Assembly: GCA_021820785.1 (NCBI GenBank)
Contig: JAKADE010000041.1
Coordinates: 1-12,705, forward strand
Reading direction: 5' to 3'
DNA: 12,705 nucleotides
From: Pseudomonadota bacterium
GTDB taxonomy: Bacteria; Pseudomonadota; Gammaproteobacteria; Steroidobacterales; Steroidobacteraceae
Of the stretch, positions 1 to 6,102 are shown in pieces. A program made the translations under genes and the position numbers. Position 1 is the first letter of the stretch, and every line of letters starts with the position of its first letter. The notes beneath the pieces are model-generated. The model searched no databases, was not told the origin of the DNA, and saw nothing but the letters and a program-made list of their open reading frames with translations.

Positions 1-303
1 GAACACCTGCGGCAGCTGGTTCAGCATGTCCTCGATGCGGGTCGCGCCCGTCTGCGCAATCGCTTGCGCGCTGACGAACGTCACCGGACTCATCGACACC
101 TGGTTCGGTGTGGCGATGAGCGAGCCGGTGACCACGACCTCCTTGAGCTGGCTCGCCGCCGGCGCTTTGATCGAGGCGCTCTGGGAATTTGCAGAGGCAT
201 TCTGCGCGTGTGCCATTCCGAACGTTGCCGCCAGCGTTCCGCCGGCGAGAACAGCGCGAACGGCCGAGCGCACCAATGGATTGCCCGGATTCTTGTTCAG
301 CAT
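1..303 (-). CDS. TonB-dependent receptor, N-terminal fragment (runs off left edge)
   Basis: The first 101 codons of an outer-membrane TonB-dependent receptor, read leftwards; the rest lies outside the window. The start is ATG at 303, with GGGAG (318-314) 10 nt upstream. Residues 1 to about 34 form a signal peptide: basic start, a hydrophobic run around AVLAGGTLAATFGMA, and a likely cut after AHA (AHA-QNA). A short Ser/Ala/Gln-rich linker follows, then KEVVVTGSLI, the usual TonB-box-like start of the plug. The last visible residues include TRIEDMLNQLPQVF, the plug helix that follows the box. The family imports iron complexes, vitamins, glycans or peptides using TonB-ExbB-ExbD energy; nothing visible gives the ligand. 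Its own promoter (492-519) and a long leader of about 180 nt precede it. TBDR identity is secure; the substrate is unknown. Confidence 0.93.
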   Translation of the reverse strand, partial: MLNKNPGNPLVRSAVRAVLAGGTLAATFGMAHAQNASANSQSASIKAPAASQLKEVVVTGSLIATPNQVSMSPVTFVSAQAIAQTGATRIEDMLNQLPQVF

Positions 304-362
304 TCTCGTAGTTCTCCCAAATGAAGTAGCGCGGACCCGGAGGTCAGCAACTGGGGGCGTCA

Positions 363-482
363 GGTAAAGAAGCCACGAAACTCGGACTCCGTTCCCGATC
401 GCAGTGCGCTCGATGAGGCGGCTCGAGCGCTAGCGCAACAGAAGACCTTGGGAAAGTTCCGCGCTTCTGTGGCTTTTTTACC
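363..482 (-). promoter_or_regulatory. Candidate structured leader RNA (multi-stem) upstream of TBDR
   Basis: Four stretches of complementarity lie in 120 nt. (1) A long-range closing stem pairs 363-376 (GGTAAAGAAGCCAC) with 469-482 (GTGGCTTTTTTACC): 13 Watson-Crick pairs plus one position (369/476). (2) 406-413 (GCGCTCGA) pairs perfectly with 423-430, loop 9 nt. (3) 438-444 (ACAGAAG) pairs with 464-470, sharing two bases with stem 1. (4) A weak 4-bp stem lies near 386-402. On the minus strand the TBDR promoter would start transcription about 485, a few bases before stem 1, so the structure would begin the 5' leader. On the plus strand the odd pair is G-U rather than A-C, and stem 3 is followed by a six-T run as in a terminator, so a plus-strand small RNA is the alternative. 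I recognise no known riboswitch family. Confidence 0.45.
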
Positions 483-491
483 GTTGCGCCG

Positions 492-519
492 ACTATAGCA
501 CGGTGTCGGTGCACCGCAA
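492..519 (-). promoter_or_regulatory. Promoter of the left TBDR (sigma-70-like, extended -10)
   Basis: Reading leftwards, the -35 is TTGCGG (519-514), then a 16-nt spacer, then the -10 TATAGT (497-492). TGC directly before the -10 gives the extended form TGCTATAGT. Predicted start of transcription is about 485, leaving a leader of roughly 180 nt before the ATG at 303. The -35 matches the consensus at only three positions, but the extended -10 compensates. Confidence 0.55.
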
Positions 520-778
520 CATATGCGGGGAGACGTGGCGCATCGCAGGGCGTCGGACATTCTGCGTGGCCCCGGTGCGACGCCCCGCGCGAAAAGACTG
601 GTTTTTTCACGGGAATGGCGTTGCACATCCCGCGCGGCGTGCGCCGGGGCAGAACCGGGATGCCCCGGCCTGCCGCAGCTGAGCATTCTTTGTTGCAGGA
701 GTGAAACGCTATTGAGCCAGATTCGTTGCGCGCCAGCCACATTACCGCGGCGCGCGCAGCCGGAGCGGGGCCGCTATC

Positions 779-2362
779 ATGGCCGGCACGATGGCCCAAT
801 CGCTCTCCCGCTTCGAACACGAGATCAATGCCCGGCTGCGCGCCGGCGACGTGGCCGGCGCGGCTGCAGTGGCGGCCGCCTGCCGCTCCGCTCTGCCCGA
901 AGCACGGGCCGGCTGGCATTTCGGCAGCGTCGCGGCGCTGCTCACCGGCCAGGCGGACCAGGCGCGGGCGCTCGCCGAGCAGTGGCTCGCCGGGCATCCC
1001 CGGGACCCCGAGGGACTCCTGCAGAGCGCCGAGTGCCACCTGGCCTGCGGCGACCGAAGCGCAGCGCTGCGTGCCGCCGCGGCCGCAATCGAAACGGCCG
1101 GTACCCCCGAGATCTGCGATGCCATCGGGCAGTTCCTGTTTCATGCCGGCGAATACGGACTGGCGCGCACCGCTTACGACCGGGCGCTGGCCTCGCGGCC
1201 GGATGACCCGGACTACGCGGCGAAACGGGCCGTCATTCATCGCTCGCTCGGGGCATTCGCTGAGGCGGCCGCCGACTTCCGCGCCGTGCTGAAGCGCCTG
1301 CCCGGGGATCCGGACAGCCTCAAGGCGCTGGTGGAGCTCGAGCGCCAGACCCCCGAGCACCATCACCTCGGCGCGCTCGAGGAGGCCCTGGGCCGCGCAC
1401 GTGCCGAGTCGAAGGACGCCGCAACGCTGCACTTCGCGCTGGCCAAGACCTACGATGACCTCGGCGATTACCCGGCGAGCTGGCGTCATCTGTGCGCCGG
1501 CAATCGGATCGAGCGCACCGCACTGCGCTATGAGCCGGCCATCGATCGGGCCGTGATCGAGCGGCTCATCGAAGCCTTCCCGCAGCTCGAATCACCCGCG
1601 CCCGACACGACGGGCGAGTCGCCGATCTTCATCGTGGGGCTGCCGCGCAGCGGCACCACGCTCCTCGAGCGCATCCTCGGGCAGCACTCCGCGGTGCATG
1701 CCGCCGGAGAACTGCCGGCGCTCAGCGAGGCGGTGAGTCTGGCGGTGCGGCGCACCAGCCGGGATGCACCGCGCGACTGGGCACAGTTCGCCGCGCGCTT
1801 TGCGCACACCGATCCGGCCGATATTGCCCGCGAGTACCTCGCGTTCGCCCGGGCACTGCGTGGCGAGCGTCCGCGATTCGCGGACAAGCAGCCCAACAAC
1901 TTCTTCTTCTGCCCGCTGATCCTGCGTGCCTTCCCGCAGGCGCGCATCGTGCACCTCACCCGGCACCCGCTCGCGTCCTGCTACGCCATTTTCAAGACCC
2001 GTTTTGCCGGCGGCTATCCGTTCGCCAACGATCTCGGCGAGCTCGGCGCGTTCTACCTGGGCTACCGGCGGCTGATGGCGCACTGGCATCAGATCCTCCC
2101 CGGCCGGATTCACGACGTCGCCTACGAAGATCTGGTCACGTCACTGGAGCCGACGGTGCGGAGGCTGCTCGACTTTATCGGGCTGCCCTTCGAGACACAG
2201 TGCCTCGAATTTCACCGCAACCCCGCGCCGACCAGCACCGCGAGCGTCGTGCAGGTGCGCCAGCCGCTCTACGACACTTCGCTCGCGCACTGGCGCCACT
2301 ATGAGGCCGAACTGCGCCCGCTCGCCGAGCAGCTCAGAGCCGGCGGCATCGCGCTGCCGTAG
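779..2362 (+). CDS. TPR-repeat sulfotransferase (ST-A), SCYA subfamily
   Basis: A 527-residue protein with an N-terminal TPR-like helical half and a C-terminal sulfotransferase domain (Sulfotransfer_3, PF13469 type). Residues 10-250 are Ala-rich helix pairs with TPR signatures (for example FHAGEYGLARTAYDRALASRP, about 121-141). The PAPS 5'-phosphosulfate loop is GLPRSGTTLLERIL (287-300). The FADKQPNNFF segment (367-376) and the 3'-phosphate segment LTRHPLASCYAIF (393-405) follow. The C-terminus (TASVVQVRQPLYDTSLAHW) is typical. No signal peptide is visible, so it is probably cytosolic. The family moves sulfate from PAPS to a hydroxyl; TPRs usually recruit a protein or peptide acceptor, unidentified here. 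The start is ATG 779, with GGAG 13 nt upstream; a second ATG at 791 is possible. Its stop lies 6 bp from the stop of the opposing gene. Confidence 0.92.
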   Translation: MAGTMAQSLSRFEHEINARLRAGDVAGAAAVAAACRSALPEARAGWHFGSVAALLTGQADQARALAEQWLAGHPRDPEGLLQSAECHLACGDRSAALRAAAAAIETAGTPEICDAIGQFLFHAGEYGLARTAYDRALASRPDDPDYAAKRAVIHRSLGAFAEAAADFRAVLKRLPGDPDSLKALVELERQTPEHHHLGALEEALGRARAESKDAATLHFALAKTYDDLGDYPASWRHLCAGNRIERTALRYEPAIDRAVIERLIEAFPQLESPAPDTTGESPIFIVGLPRSGTTLLERILGQHSAVHAAGELPALSEAVSLAVRRTSRDAPRDWAQFAARFAHTDPADIAREYLAFARALRGERPRFADKQPNNFFFCPLILRAFPQARIVHLTRHPLASCYAIFKTRFAGGYPFANDLGELGAFYLGYRRLMAHWHQILPGRIHDVAYEDLVTSLEPTVRRLLDFIGLPFETQCLEFHRNPAPTSTASVVQVRQPLYDTSLAHWRHYEAELRPLAEQLRAGGIALP

Positions 2363-2368
2363 CGGCGC

Positions 2369-2932
2369 TCAGCGCAGCCGCTCGACCTTGCAGCCGCTGT
2401 CGTCCGGCAGTTGCAGCCAGAACGATCCGAACAGCTGCCGGGAGATGGTGACCTTGTCACCGCGATTCACCAGCAGGTCGTGATTGGCGTAGTCCTGCAC
2501 CCAGGACTGACCGTTACTGAGGATGAAGATCCAGCGCCCATCGGGCTCCACGCCAATCCGACGCACCGTCGCGGTAATGTGCGAGATGGGCTTCGGCAGC
2601 GCACCGACGGCCTCCTCGTGCGCCTCGAGCGCAACCGATGACATGCCGAAAGTCTGCACCGCATTGAGCTTCTTTGCGGTCGGCTGCGGGCGCGGCGGCG
2701 CGGCGGCGGCGACCGGGGCGGCCGCCGGCACCGACTGGCGTTCGTTGAGCGCGGCGGCGAGGCGCGCCGCAGCCCGGTCGAAGCGCTTCAGACGCGGCCC
2801 CGCCGCGGCGAGGCGGCGACAGGCGAGCACGGCCTGCGCGGGTGTGGCCGCCCGGACAGGCACCGCCGCGAGCAGCAGCGCAACCATCCCGGCAAGCACC
2901 AGAGCGAATGTGAGCCTGCGATCCGTCATCAT
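2369..2932 (-). CDS. Exported protein of unknown function with C-terminal beta domain
   Basis: 187 residues. I do not recognise a named family. Residues 1-28 form a clear signal peptide (MTDRR, hydrophobic core, cut after VRA). Residues 29-65 are a helical Ala/Arg-rich stretch with one Cys (37), and 67-88 are a low-complexity Ala/Pro linker. The C-terminal half (about 110-187) alternates short beta-like segments: ITATVRRIGVEPDGRWIFIL, SNGQSWVQDY, GDKVTISRQLFGSFWLQL. The NGQ-W-Q, GDKV and GSFWL elements resemble small SH3-like or OB-like envelope domains conserved in hypothetical proteins of Xanthomonas relatives; that is recollection, not a search. A second Met at 2929 could be the start. No good ribosome binding site is visible. 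It is transcribed divergently from the oxygenase through the palindrome at 2977-2991. Confidence 0.78.
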   Translation of the reverse strand: MMTDRRLTFALVLAGMVALLLAAVPVRAATPAQAVLACRRLAAAGPRLKRFDRAAARLAAALNERQSVPAAAPVAAAAPPRPQPTAKKLNAVQTFGMSSVALEAHEEAVGALPKPISHITATVRRIGVEPDGRWIFILSNGQSWVQDYANHDLLVNRGDKVTISRQLFGSFWLQLPDDSGCKVERLR

Positions 2933-2976
2933 GCGAACGCACCCGCGCGGCGACCGCGCAGTGAGAAGTTGAAACT

Positions 2977-2991
2977 GCGTATACTATACGC
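2977..2991. promoter_or_regulatory. Perfect 15-bp palindrome with -10-like boxes on both strands
   Basis: GCGTATACTATACGC has two 7-bp arms around a central C. Read rightwards it contains TATACT (2980-2985), giving a start about 2992 and a short leader of about 22 nt before the oxygenase ATG at 3014. Read leftwards it contains TATAGT (2988-2983), giving a leader of about 44 nt before the ATG at 2932. Neither direction has a good -35 at 16-18 nt. It therefore may be a face-to-face pair of -10 boxes, a regulator operator, or both. Confidence 0.5.
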
Positions 2992-3013
2992 TGAGCTTGA
3001 ACGGCGCCCCTCC

Positions 3014-3697
3014 ATGTCGACCGCCAACCTGCCGCCTCCGGAGCTGATCACGATGTTCGCGGTGCCGTTCGCGATGTCGCGCTATCCGGCACACGAGCAG
3101 CTCAATGCGCGCCTGAAGCCGGTGATCTTCGATCTGGAGGCCCGCGGCGCGACCAATCCGCAGCCATTTACACCGCGCAACGCGGCGCTGTTCGAGAGTC
3201 ACTTCAACTTCTTTCGCATCGAGCACGAGGCGGTGCAGGAGCTGAAGCGGTTCTGCTGGTCGCAACTGCTGGCGGTGATCGGCCGGCTGAACGGCTACGA
3301 CCTCCCTACGCTGCAACGGCTGCAGATCTTCAACGACTGCTGGTTCCACGTCACGCGGCCCGGCGGTTTCTTCGGCGTACACAATCACCCGAACGCCTCG
3401 TGGAGCGGGGTGTACTGCGTCGATCCGGGTCAGAACGATCCGGGTAAACCCGAAAACGGGCTCCTCACCTTCGTCAACCCCAGCACCCCGAGTGCGATGC
3501 ACATGGATGCCGGGGTCGCCAACATCCGCCTGCCGTTCGGGCACCAGGCACCCCGCTTTCGCCTGGAGCCCGGTCAGCTCGTCATCTTTCCCTCATGGGT
3601 GCTGCATCACGTGACGCCGTTCGAAGGCACCGGGGAGCGGATCACCGTGGCATTCAACTGCTGGTTCAACCTGCCCGACGCACCCGCTTCGTCATAG
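3014..3697 (+). CDS. 2OG-Fe(II) oxygenase, TIGR02466-like
   Basis: 227 residues of a putative 2-oxoglutarate/Fe(II) dioxygenase. The fold's signature is in the second half. FHVTRPGGFFGVHNHPNASW (111-130) carries the first His ligand(s), H123/H125, followed by SGVYCV. GQLVIFPSWVLHHVTPF (187-203) carries the distal His (198 or 199). R209 in GERITVAFN is the 2-oxoglutarate-binding Arg. This order and the FPSW..H..PF..ERI.V.FN ending match the uncharacterised TIGR02466 family. The enzymes hydroxylate amino-acid side chains or small molecules; the substrate here is unknown, and there is no signal peptide. I chose ATG 3014 over an upstream TTG at 2969 because the TTG lies inside the promoter palindrome region. 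There is no clear ribosome binding site. The last 91 bp overlap the 3' end of the opposing ST-B gene. Confidence 0.87.
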   Translation: MSTANLPPPELITMFAVPFAMSRYPAHEQLNARLKPVIFDLEARGATNPQPFTPRNAALFESHFNFFRIEHEAVQELKRFCWSQLLAVIGRLNGYDLPTLQRLQIFNDCWFHVTRPGGFFGVHNHPNASWSGVYCVDPGQNDPGKPENGLLTFVNPSTPSAMHMDAGVANIRLPFGHQAPRFRLEPGQLVIFPSWVLHHVTPFEGTGERITVAFNCWFNLPDAPASS

Positions 3698-5328
3698 AAG
3701 AACTGCCGGACCCAGGGCGCGAGAATCTGCTGCGCAGGCTCGAGTTGCTCGCGGTAGCGCAGCCAATGGCCGACACCCTCGGTATTCAGGCCCTTGGCGA
3801 GCTGGGCGGTGCTCGGCGTCAGGGCCTCACGTCCGCGCGTGCGCAGCGCAAAGTCGCCCATGGCCGGATCCCACGCAAGGCCCAGGAAATCGCACACGCG
3901 GCGCATCTCGCGTGCAAAGCCGCCCACGACGTCCTCGTGGCGAACCAGACAGAACTCCAGCGGCAGCAGGCGCGTGCATTCCATGAACACGCGCATGACC
4001 GCATCGTAGTAGCGCGCGGCACCCTCGAGCGTCAGCAGCTCGTAGATCGGGGCGCTCATGCGAAAGCGGTGCCGGAAGCAGCTGAGGACGATGTCGCGCG
4101 GATCGCGGCAGGCAAACAGGACCTTCGCCTGCGGGAACAGCCGCGCAATGAGCGGCAGCTTCAGGGTGTTGAGCGGATTCTTGTCGACGAAAATCTTGCC
4201 GGTGACCTCTGCGCCGGCCTGGGCGACACGGCGCCAATACGCGCCGCGCAGCGCCTCGAGCGTCGCCGGCGGCGCGTGCGCGAGGTGCTCGAGGTCCTGC
4301 GGCCGCTGCATGAACTGCTGCACCGAATCGATCAGCGATTCGCTCTCCTCGACGCTGACCACCTGCGGGTGGCCCTCGAGAATCACCTCCAGGAGCGAAG
4401 TCCCCGAGCGCAGAAATCCGAGCACGAAGATGTGGCCAGCCGCGGGAGTCGCCGCGGCGGCCGGCGGTGCCGCGCGCCAGCGCGCCGGCTCCGCGCCGCG
4501 CAGATACTCGGCAAGCTGCTCGGCGTACTGCCGGGCGGTCGGATCCGCCGAGGCGAACCGGGACGCGAAGGCGACGCGCTGCACCTCATTGCTGTCCGTG
4601 TAGGCCGCAAACGCATCCGGCATGCGCCCCTGGGCATCCAGCGCGTCTCCGAGCAGTCCGCCGGCGAATGCGCGCTGCTCGGGGTTCAGGTCGGCGCGCG
4701 CCAGCAGCGCGCGCAGGCGCGTTTCGGCGCCAAGCGGGTCCTGTTCGCCGAGATCGGCTGCCGCGAGACTGAGTTCGGCATCGGGATAACCCGGCAGACG
4801 TTCGAGCGCGCCCTCGGCCCACTGCCGCGCCTGGCGGAATGCGCCGCGGTAACTGGCGATGCGCGCCAGGCCGGCGAGCGCGACCGGCTGACGCGCATCA
4901 AGCTGCACCGCGCGCTGAAAGGCGGCTTCGGCCTCGCGGACGCGCGCCAGGGCAAACAGCGCCGTTCCGCGGCTGGCATGCACAAACGGCAAAGCGACAT
5001 CCGACGCTGCGAGCGCATCGAACTGTTCGAGCGCCTCGGCATACCGTTCGAGCCGCAGCAGGCACAGACCGAGAGCGTTGCGCGCCGTCTTGTCCGCACT
5101 GTCGAGCGCCACGGCGCGGCGCAACAGCTCTTCGGCTGCAGCGAGCTCGCCTGCCTGCTCATGGCGCAGGGCCAGCAGATTCAGGATGAGTGGATGCTCC
5201 AGTCCTTCGGCGAGCGCCGTCTCGGCGAGCCCGATGGCGCGCGGCAGCTCGCCGGCCTGCGCCGCGCGCTGAATCGCGATGAGGCGCTCGCGGTCCGCCT
5301 GCGGATCGCGGCTCAAGGCTCGGCCCAC
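3607..5328 (-). CDS. TPR-repeat sulfotransferase (ST-B), RDPRD..LS subfamily
   Basis: 573 residues counted from GTG 5328. Residues 10-280 are TPR repeats (for example HPLILNLLALRHEQAGELAA and the following units). An Ala/Pro linker (286-297) leads into a Sulfotransfer_3 domain: PAPS loop GFLRSGTSLLEVIL (304-317), FVDKNPLN (380-387), 3'-phosphate motif CRDPRDIVLS (407-416), and a C-terminal TPS..QL..GLN segment (504-514) with W522. Motifs are intact, so activity is plausible; the acceptor is unknown and the location is presumably cytosolic. The start is uncertain because no in-frame ATG is near: GTG 5379, GTG 5328, or TTG 5316, whose TTGA overlaps the upstream hydroxylase stop. The last ~30 codons are antisense to the oxygenase gene and extend past the usual family end (about residue 545). 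Confidence 0.9.
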   Translation of the reverse strand: MGRALSRDPQADRERLIAIQRAAQAGELPRAIGLAETALAEGLEHPLILNLLALRHEQAGELAAAEELLRRAVALDSADKTARNALGLCLLRLERYAEALEQFDALAASDVALPFVHASRGTALFALARVREAEAAFQRAVQLDARQPVALAGLARIASYRGAFRQARQWAEGALERLPGYPDAELSLAAADLGEQDPLGAETRLRALLARADLNPEQRAFAGGLLGDALDAQGRMPDAFAAYTDSNEVQRVAFASRFASADPTARQYAEQLAEYLRGAEPARWRAAPPAAAATPAAGHIFVLGFLRSGTSLLEVILEGHPQVVSVEESESLIDSVQQFMQRPQDLEHLAHAPPATLEALRGAYWRRVAQAGAEVTGKIFVDKNPLNTLKLPLIARLFPQAKVLFACRDPRDIVLSCFRHRFRMSAPIYELLTLEGAARYYDAVMRVFMECTRLLPLEFCLVRHEDVVGGFAREMRRVCDFLGLAWDPAMGDFALRTRGREALTPSTAQLAKGLNTEGVGHWLRYREQLEPAQQILAPWVRQFFYDEAGASGRLNQQLNATVIRSPVPSNGVT

Positions 5329-5978
5329 ATGCGCTGAAGATTTGATGCGACGTACTCCAGGCGCATGCGATTGCCCCACTCGAGTTTCGCGCCTTCGAGC
5401 GCCCGGACCTCGTTCAGCGTGAACAGGAGTTCGCGCCGGGCGGCATCGGCGATCTGGCTTTCGATGAACGTGATCATCACCAGCCGCTCCCCGGAAGTGA
5501 CCGGCGCAACTTCGTGCAGCGTGGTGGACGGATAGAACACCACTTCGCCCGGCCGCCCTTTGATGCGCACTTCCTGCGACCCGAGATAGATCACCAATTC
5601 ACCGCCGCCGTAGCTGTCCGGCTCCGAGAGGAACACCGTGCAGGAGACATCCGAGCGCAACGGCTGCTGGCTGACCGCCATGAACGGCACATCAACGTGC
5701 GCGCCGTAACCCATGCCCTGTCCGTAGCGCACGACCTGCGGCACGGCAATGCGCCGCGGCAGGACGAAGTTGCGCGCCATTTCGCTGCGCTGGAAGGCGC
5801 CGAGGGCAAGCTGGCCGGCGCGCTGGGCATGCGCGTCGGTCGGGTCGGGAATCAGACTGCGCTTGGTGGGGTTGTGCGGATTGGAGCTGCGGCCGTCGAT
5901 GAAACGGGTCTGGCGCGCCAGCTCGCGCACCGAATCGACCTCGGCGGCAGTGAGGAAATCTTCGATTTGCAGGAACAT
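5313..5978 (-). CDS. PKHD-type 2OG-Fe(II) hydroxylase (PiuC/YbiX-like)
   Basis: 221 residues of a prolyl-4-hydroxylase-like Fe(II)/2-oxoglutarate dioxygenase. The iron ligands are H94 and D96 (GYGAHVDVPFM) and H155 (TTLHEVAPVTSGERL), with R165 as the 2-oxoglutarate ligand. Flanking family signatures are present: FIDGRSS at 26-32, LRSDVSCTVFLSEPDSYGGG at 107-126, GEVVFYP before the distal His, and a C-terminal helix region. Relatives often sit beside TonB-dependent siderophore receptors, and their substrate is not settled. The start is ATG 5978, which matches the normal family N-terminus (MFLQIEDFL); a longer upstream frame has no support, and the ribosome binding site is weak. It is probably co-transcribed with ST-B, whose start overlaps its stop, which suggests translational coupling. 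Its likely -10 box is at 6018-6013. Confidence 0.9.
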   Translation of the reverse strand: MFLQIEDFLTAAEVDSVRELARQTRFIDGRSSNPHNPTKRSLIPDPTDAHAQRAGQLALGAFQRSEMARNFVLPRRIAVPQVVRYGQGMGYGAHVDVPFMAVSQQPLRSDVSCTVFLSEPDSYGGGELVIYLGSQEVRIKGRPGEVVFYPSTTLHEVAPVTSGERLVMITFIESQIADAARRELLFTLNEVRALEGAKLEWGNRMRLEYVASNLQRMWAEP

Positions 5979-6012
5979 CGCAGGTCTGCCCGTGAAAAGA
6001 GGAGCATGGGGC

Positions 6013-6018
6013 AGTATA
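6013..6018 (-). promoter_or_regulatory. Putative -10 box for the PKHD hydroxylase / ST-B operon
   Basis: TATACT read leftwards (6018-6013) lies 34 nt before the ATG at 5978. No good -35 is visible because the upstream sequence is GC-rich and occupied by the inverted repeat at 6029-6059. A start of transcription about 6006 would give a leader of about 28 nt. Confidence 0.4.
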
Positions 6019-6028
6019 GCCGCGCCGT

Positions 6029-6059
6029 GGCGTGCGGGTGCGCCGCGGGCTCGCACGCC
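6029..6059. repeat. 8-bp inverted repeat between protease and hydroxylase genes
   Basis: GGCGTGCG (6029-6036) is perfectly complementary to CGCACGCC (6052-6059) across a 15-nt loop. It lies 43 bp downstream of the protease stop and covers the -35 position of the putative hydroxylase promoter. It could be a weak transcription terminator for the protease gene (no T-run follows) or an operator; chance pairing in GC-rich sequence cannot be excluded. Confidence 0.3.
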
Positions 6060-6102
6060 GCCCGATGCGGGCGCAGCCGCGTACGCTCCGGTCGCGAGCG
6101 GC

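Larger units (their letters stand above)
304..778. other. Intergenic region between divergent TBDR and sulfotransferase genes
   Basis: This 475-bp gap separates the leftward TBDR from the rightward sulfotransferase. It holds the TBDR ribosome binding site (318-314), the self-complementary segment 363-482 and the TBDR promoter (492-519). From 520 to 778 I see no convincing gene. Open frames that cross it are antisense or out-of-frame extensions of the sulfotransferase ORF and have no recognisable protein. No strong promoter for the sulfotransferase is visible. TTCTTT and TATTGA around 687-717, 18 nt apart, are the best weak -35/-10 match. Confidence 0.6.

Noticed and set aside
363..482. Cobalamin riboswitch in the TBDR leader
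   Set aside because: GCCAC and GGGAA strings occur, but the B12-box and the overall arrangement of the class are absent, so I do not assign this class.
344..1489. Minus-strand open frame across the intergenic gap and ST-A
   Set aside because: It covers the TBDR promoter and leader and the antisense of TPR codons, with no protein family and no start signal.
779..2362. ST-A as an inactive sulfotransferase because Ser is replaced by Ala in the 3'-phosphate motif
   Set aside because: The SCYA sequence at this position is typical of a TPR-sulfotransferase subfamily as I know it, and the PAPS loop is intact.
2969..3013. Upstream TTG start extending the oxygenase by 15 codons
   Set aside because: It would place the start before the promoter palindrome and add a segment not expected in the family; ATG 3014 is a better start.
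3595..5337. Plus-strand open frame of 580 codons opposite ST-B
   Set aside because: The minus-strand frame has clear TPR and sulfotransferase motifs; this one is low-complexity Arg/Ala/Gln sequence without a family signature.
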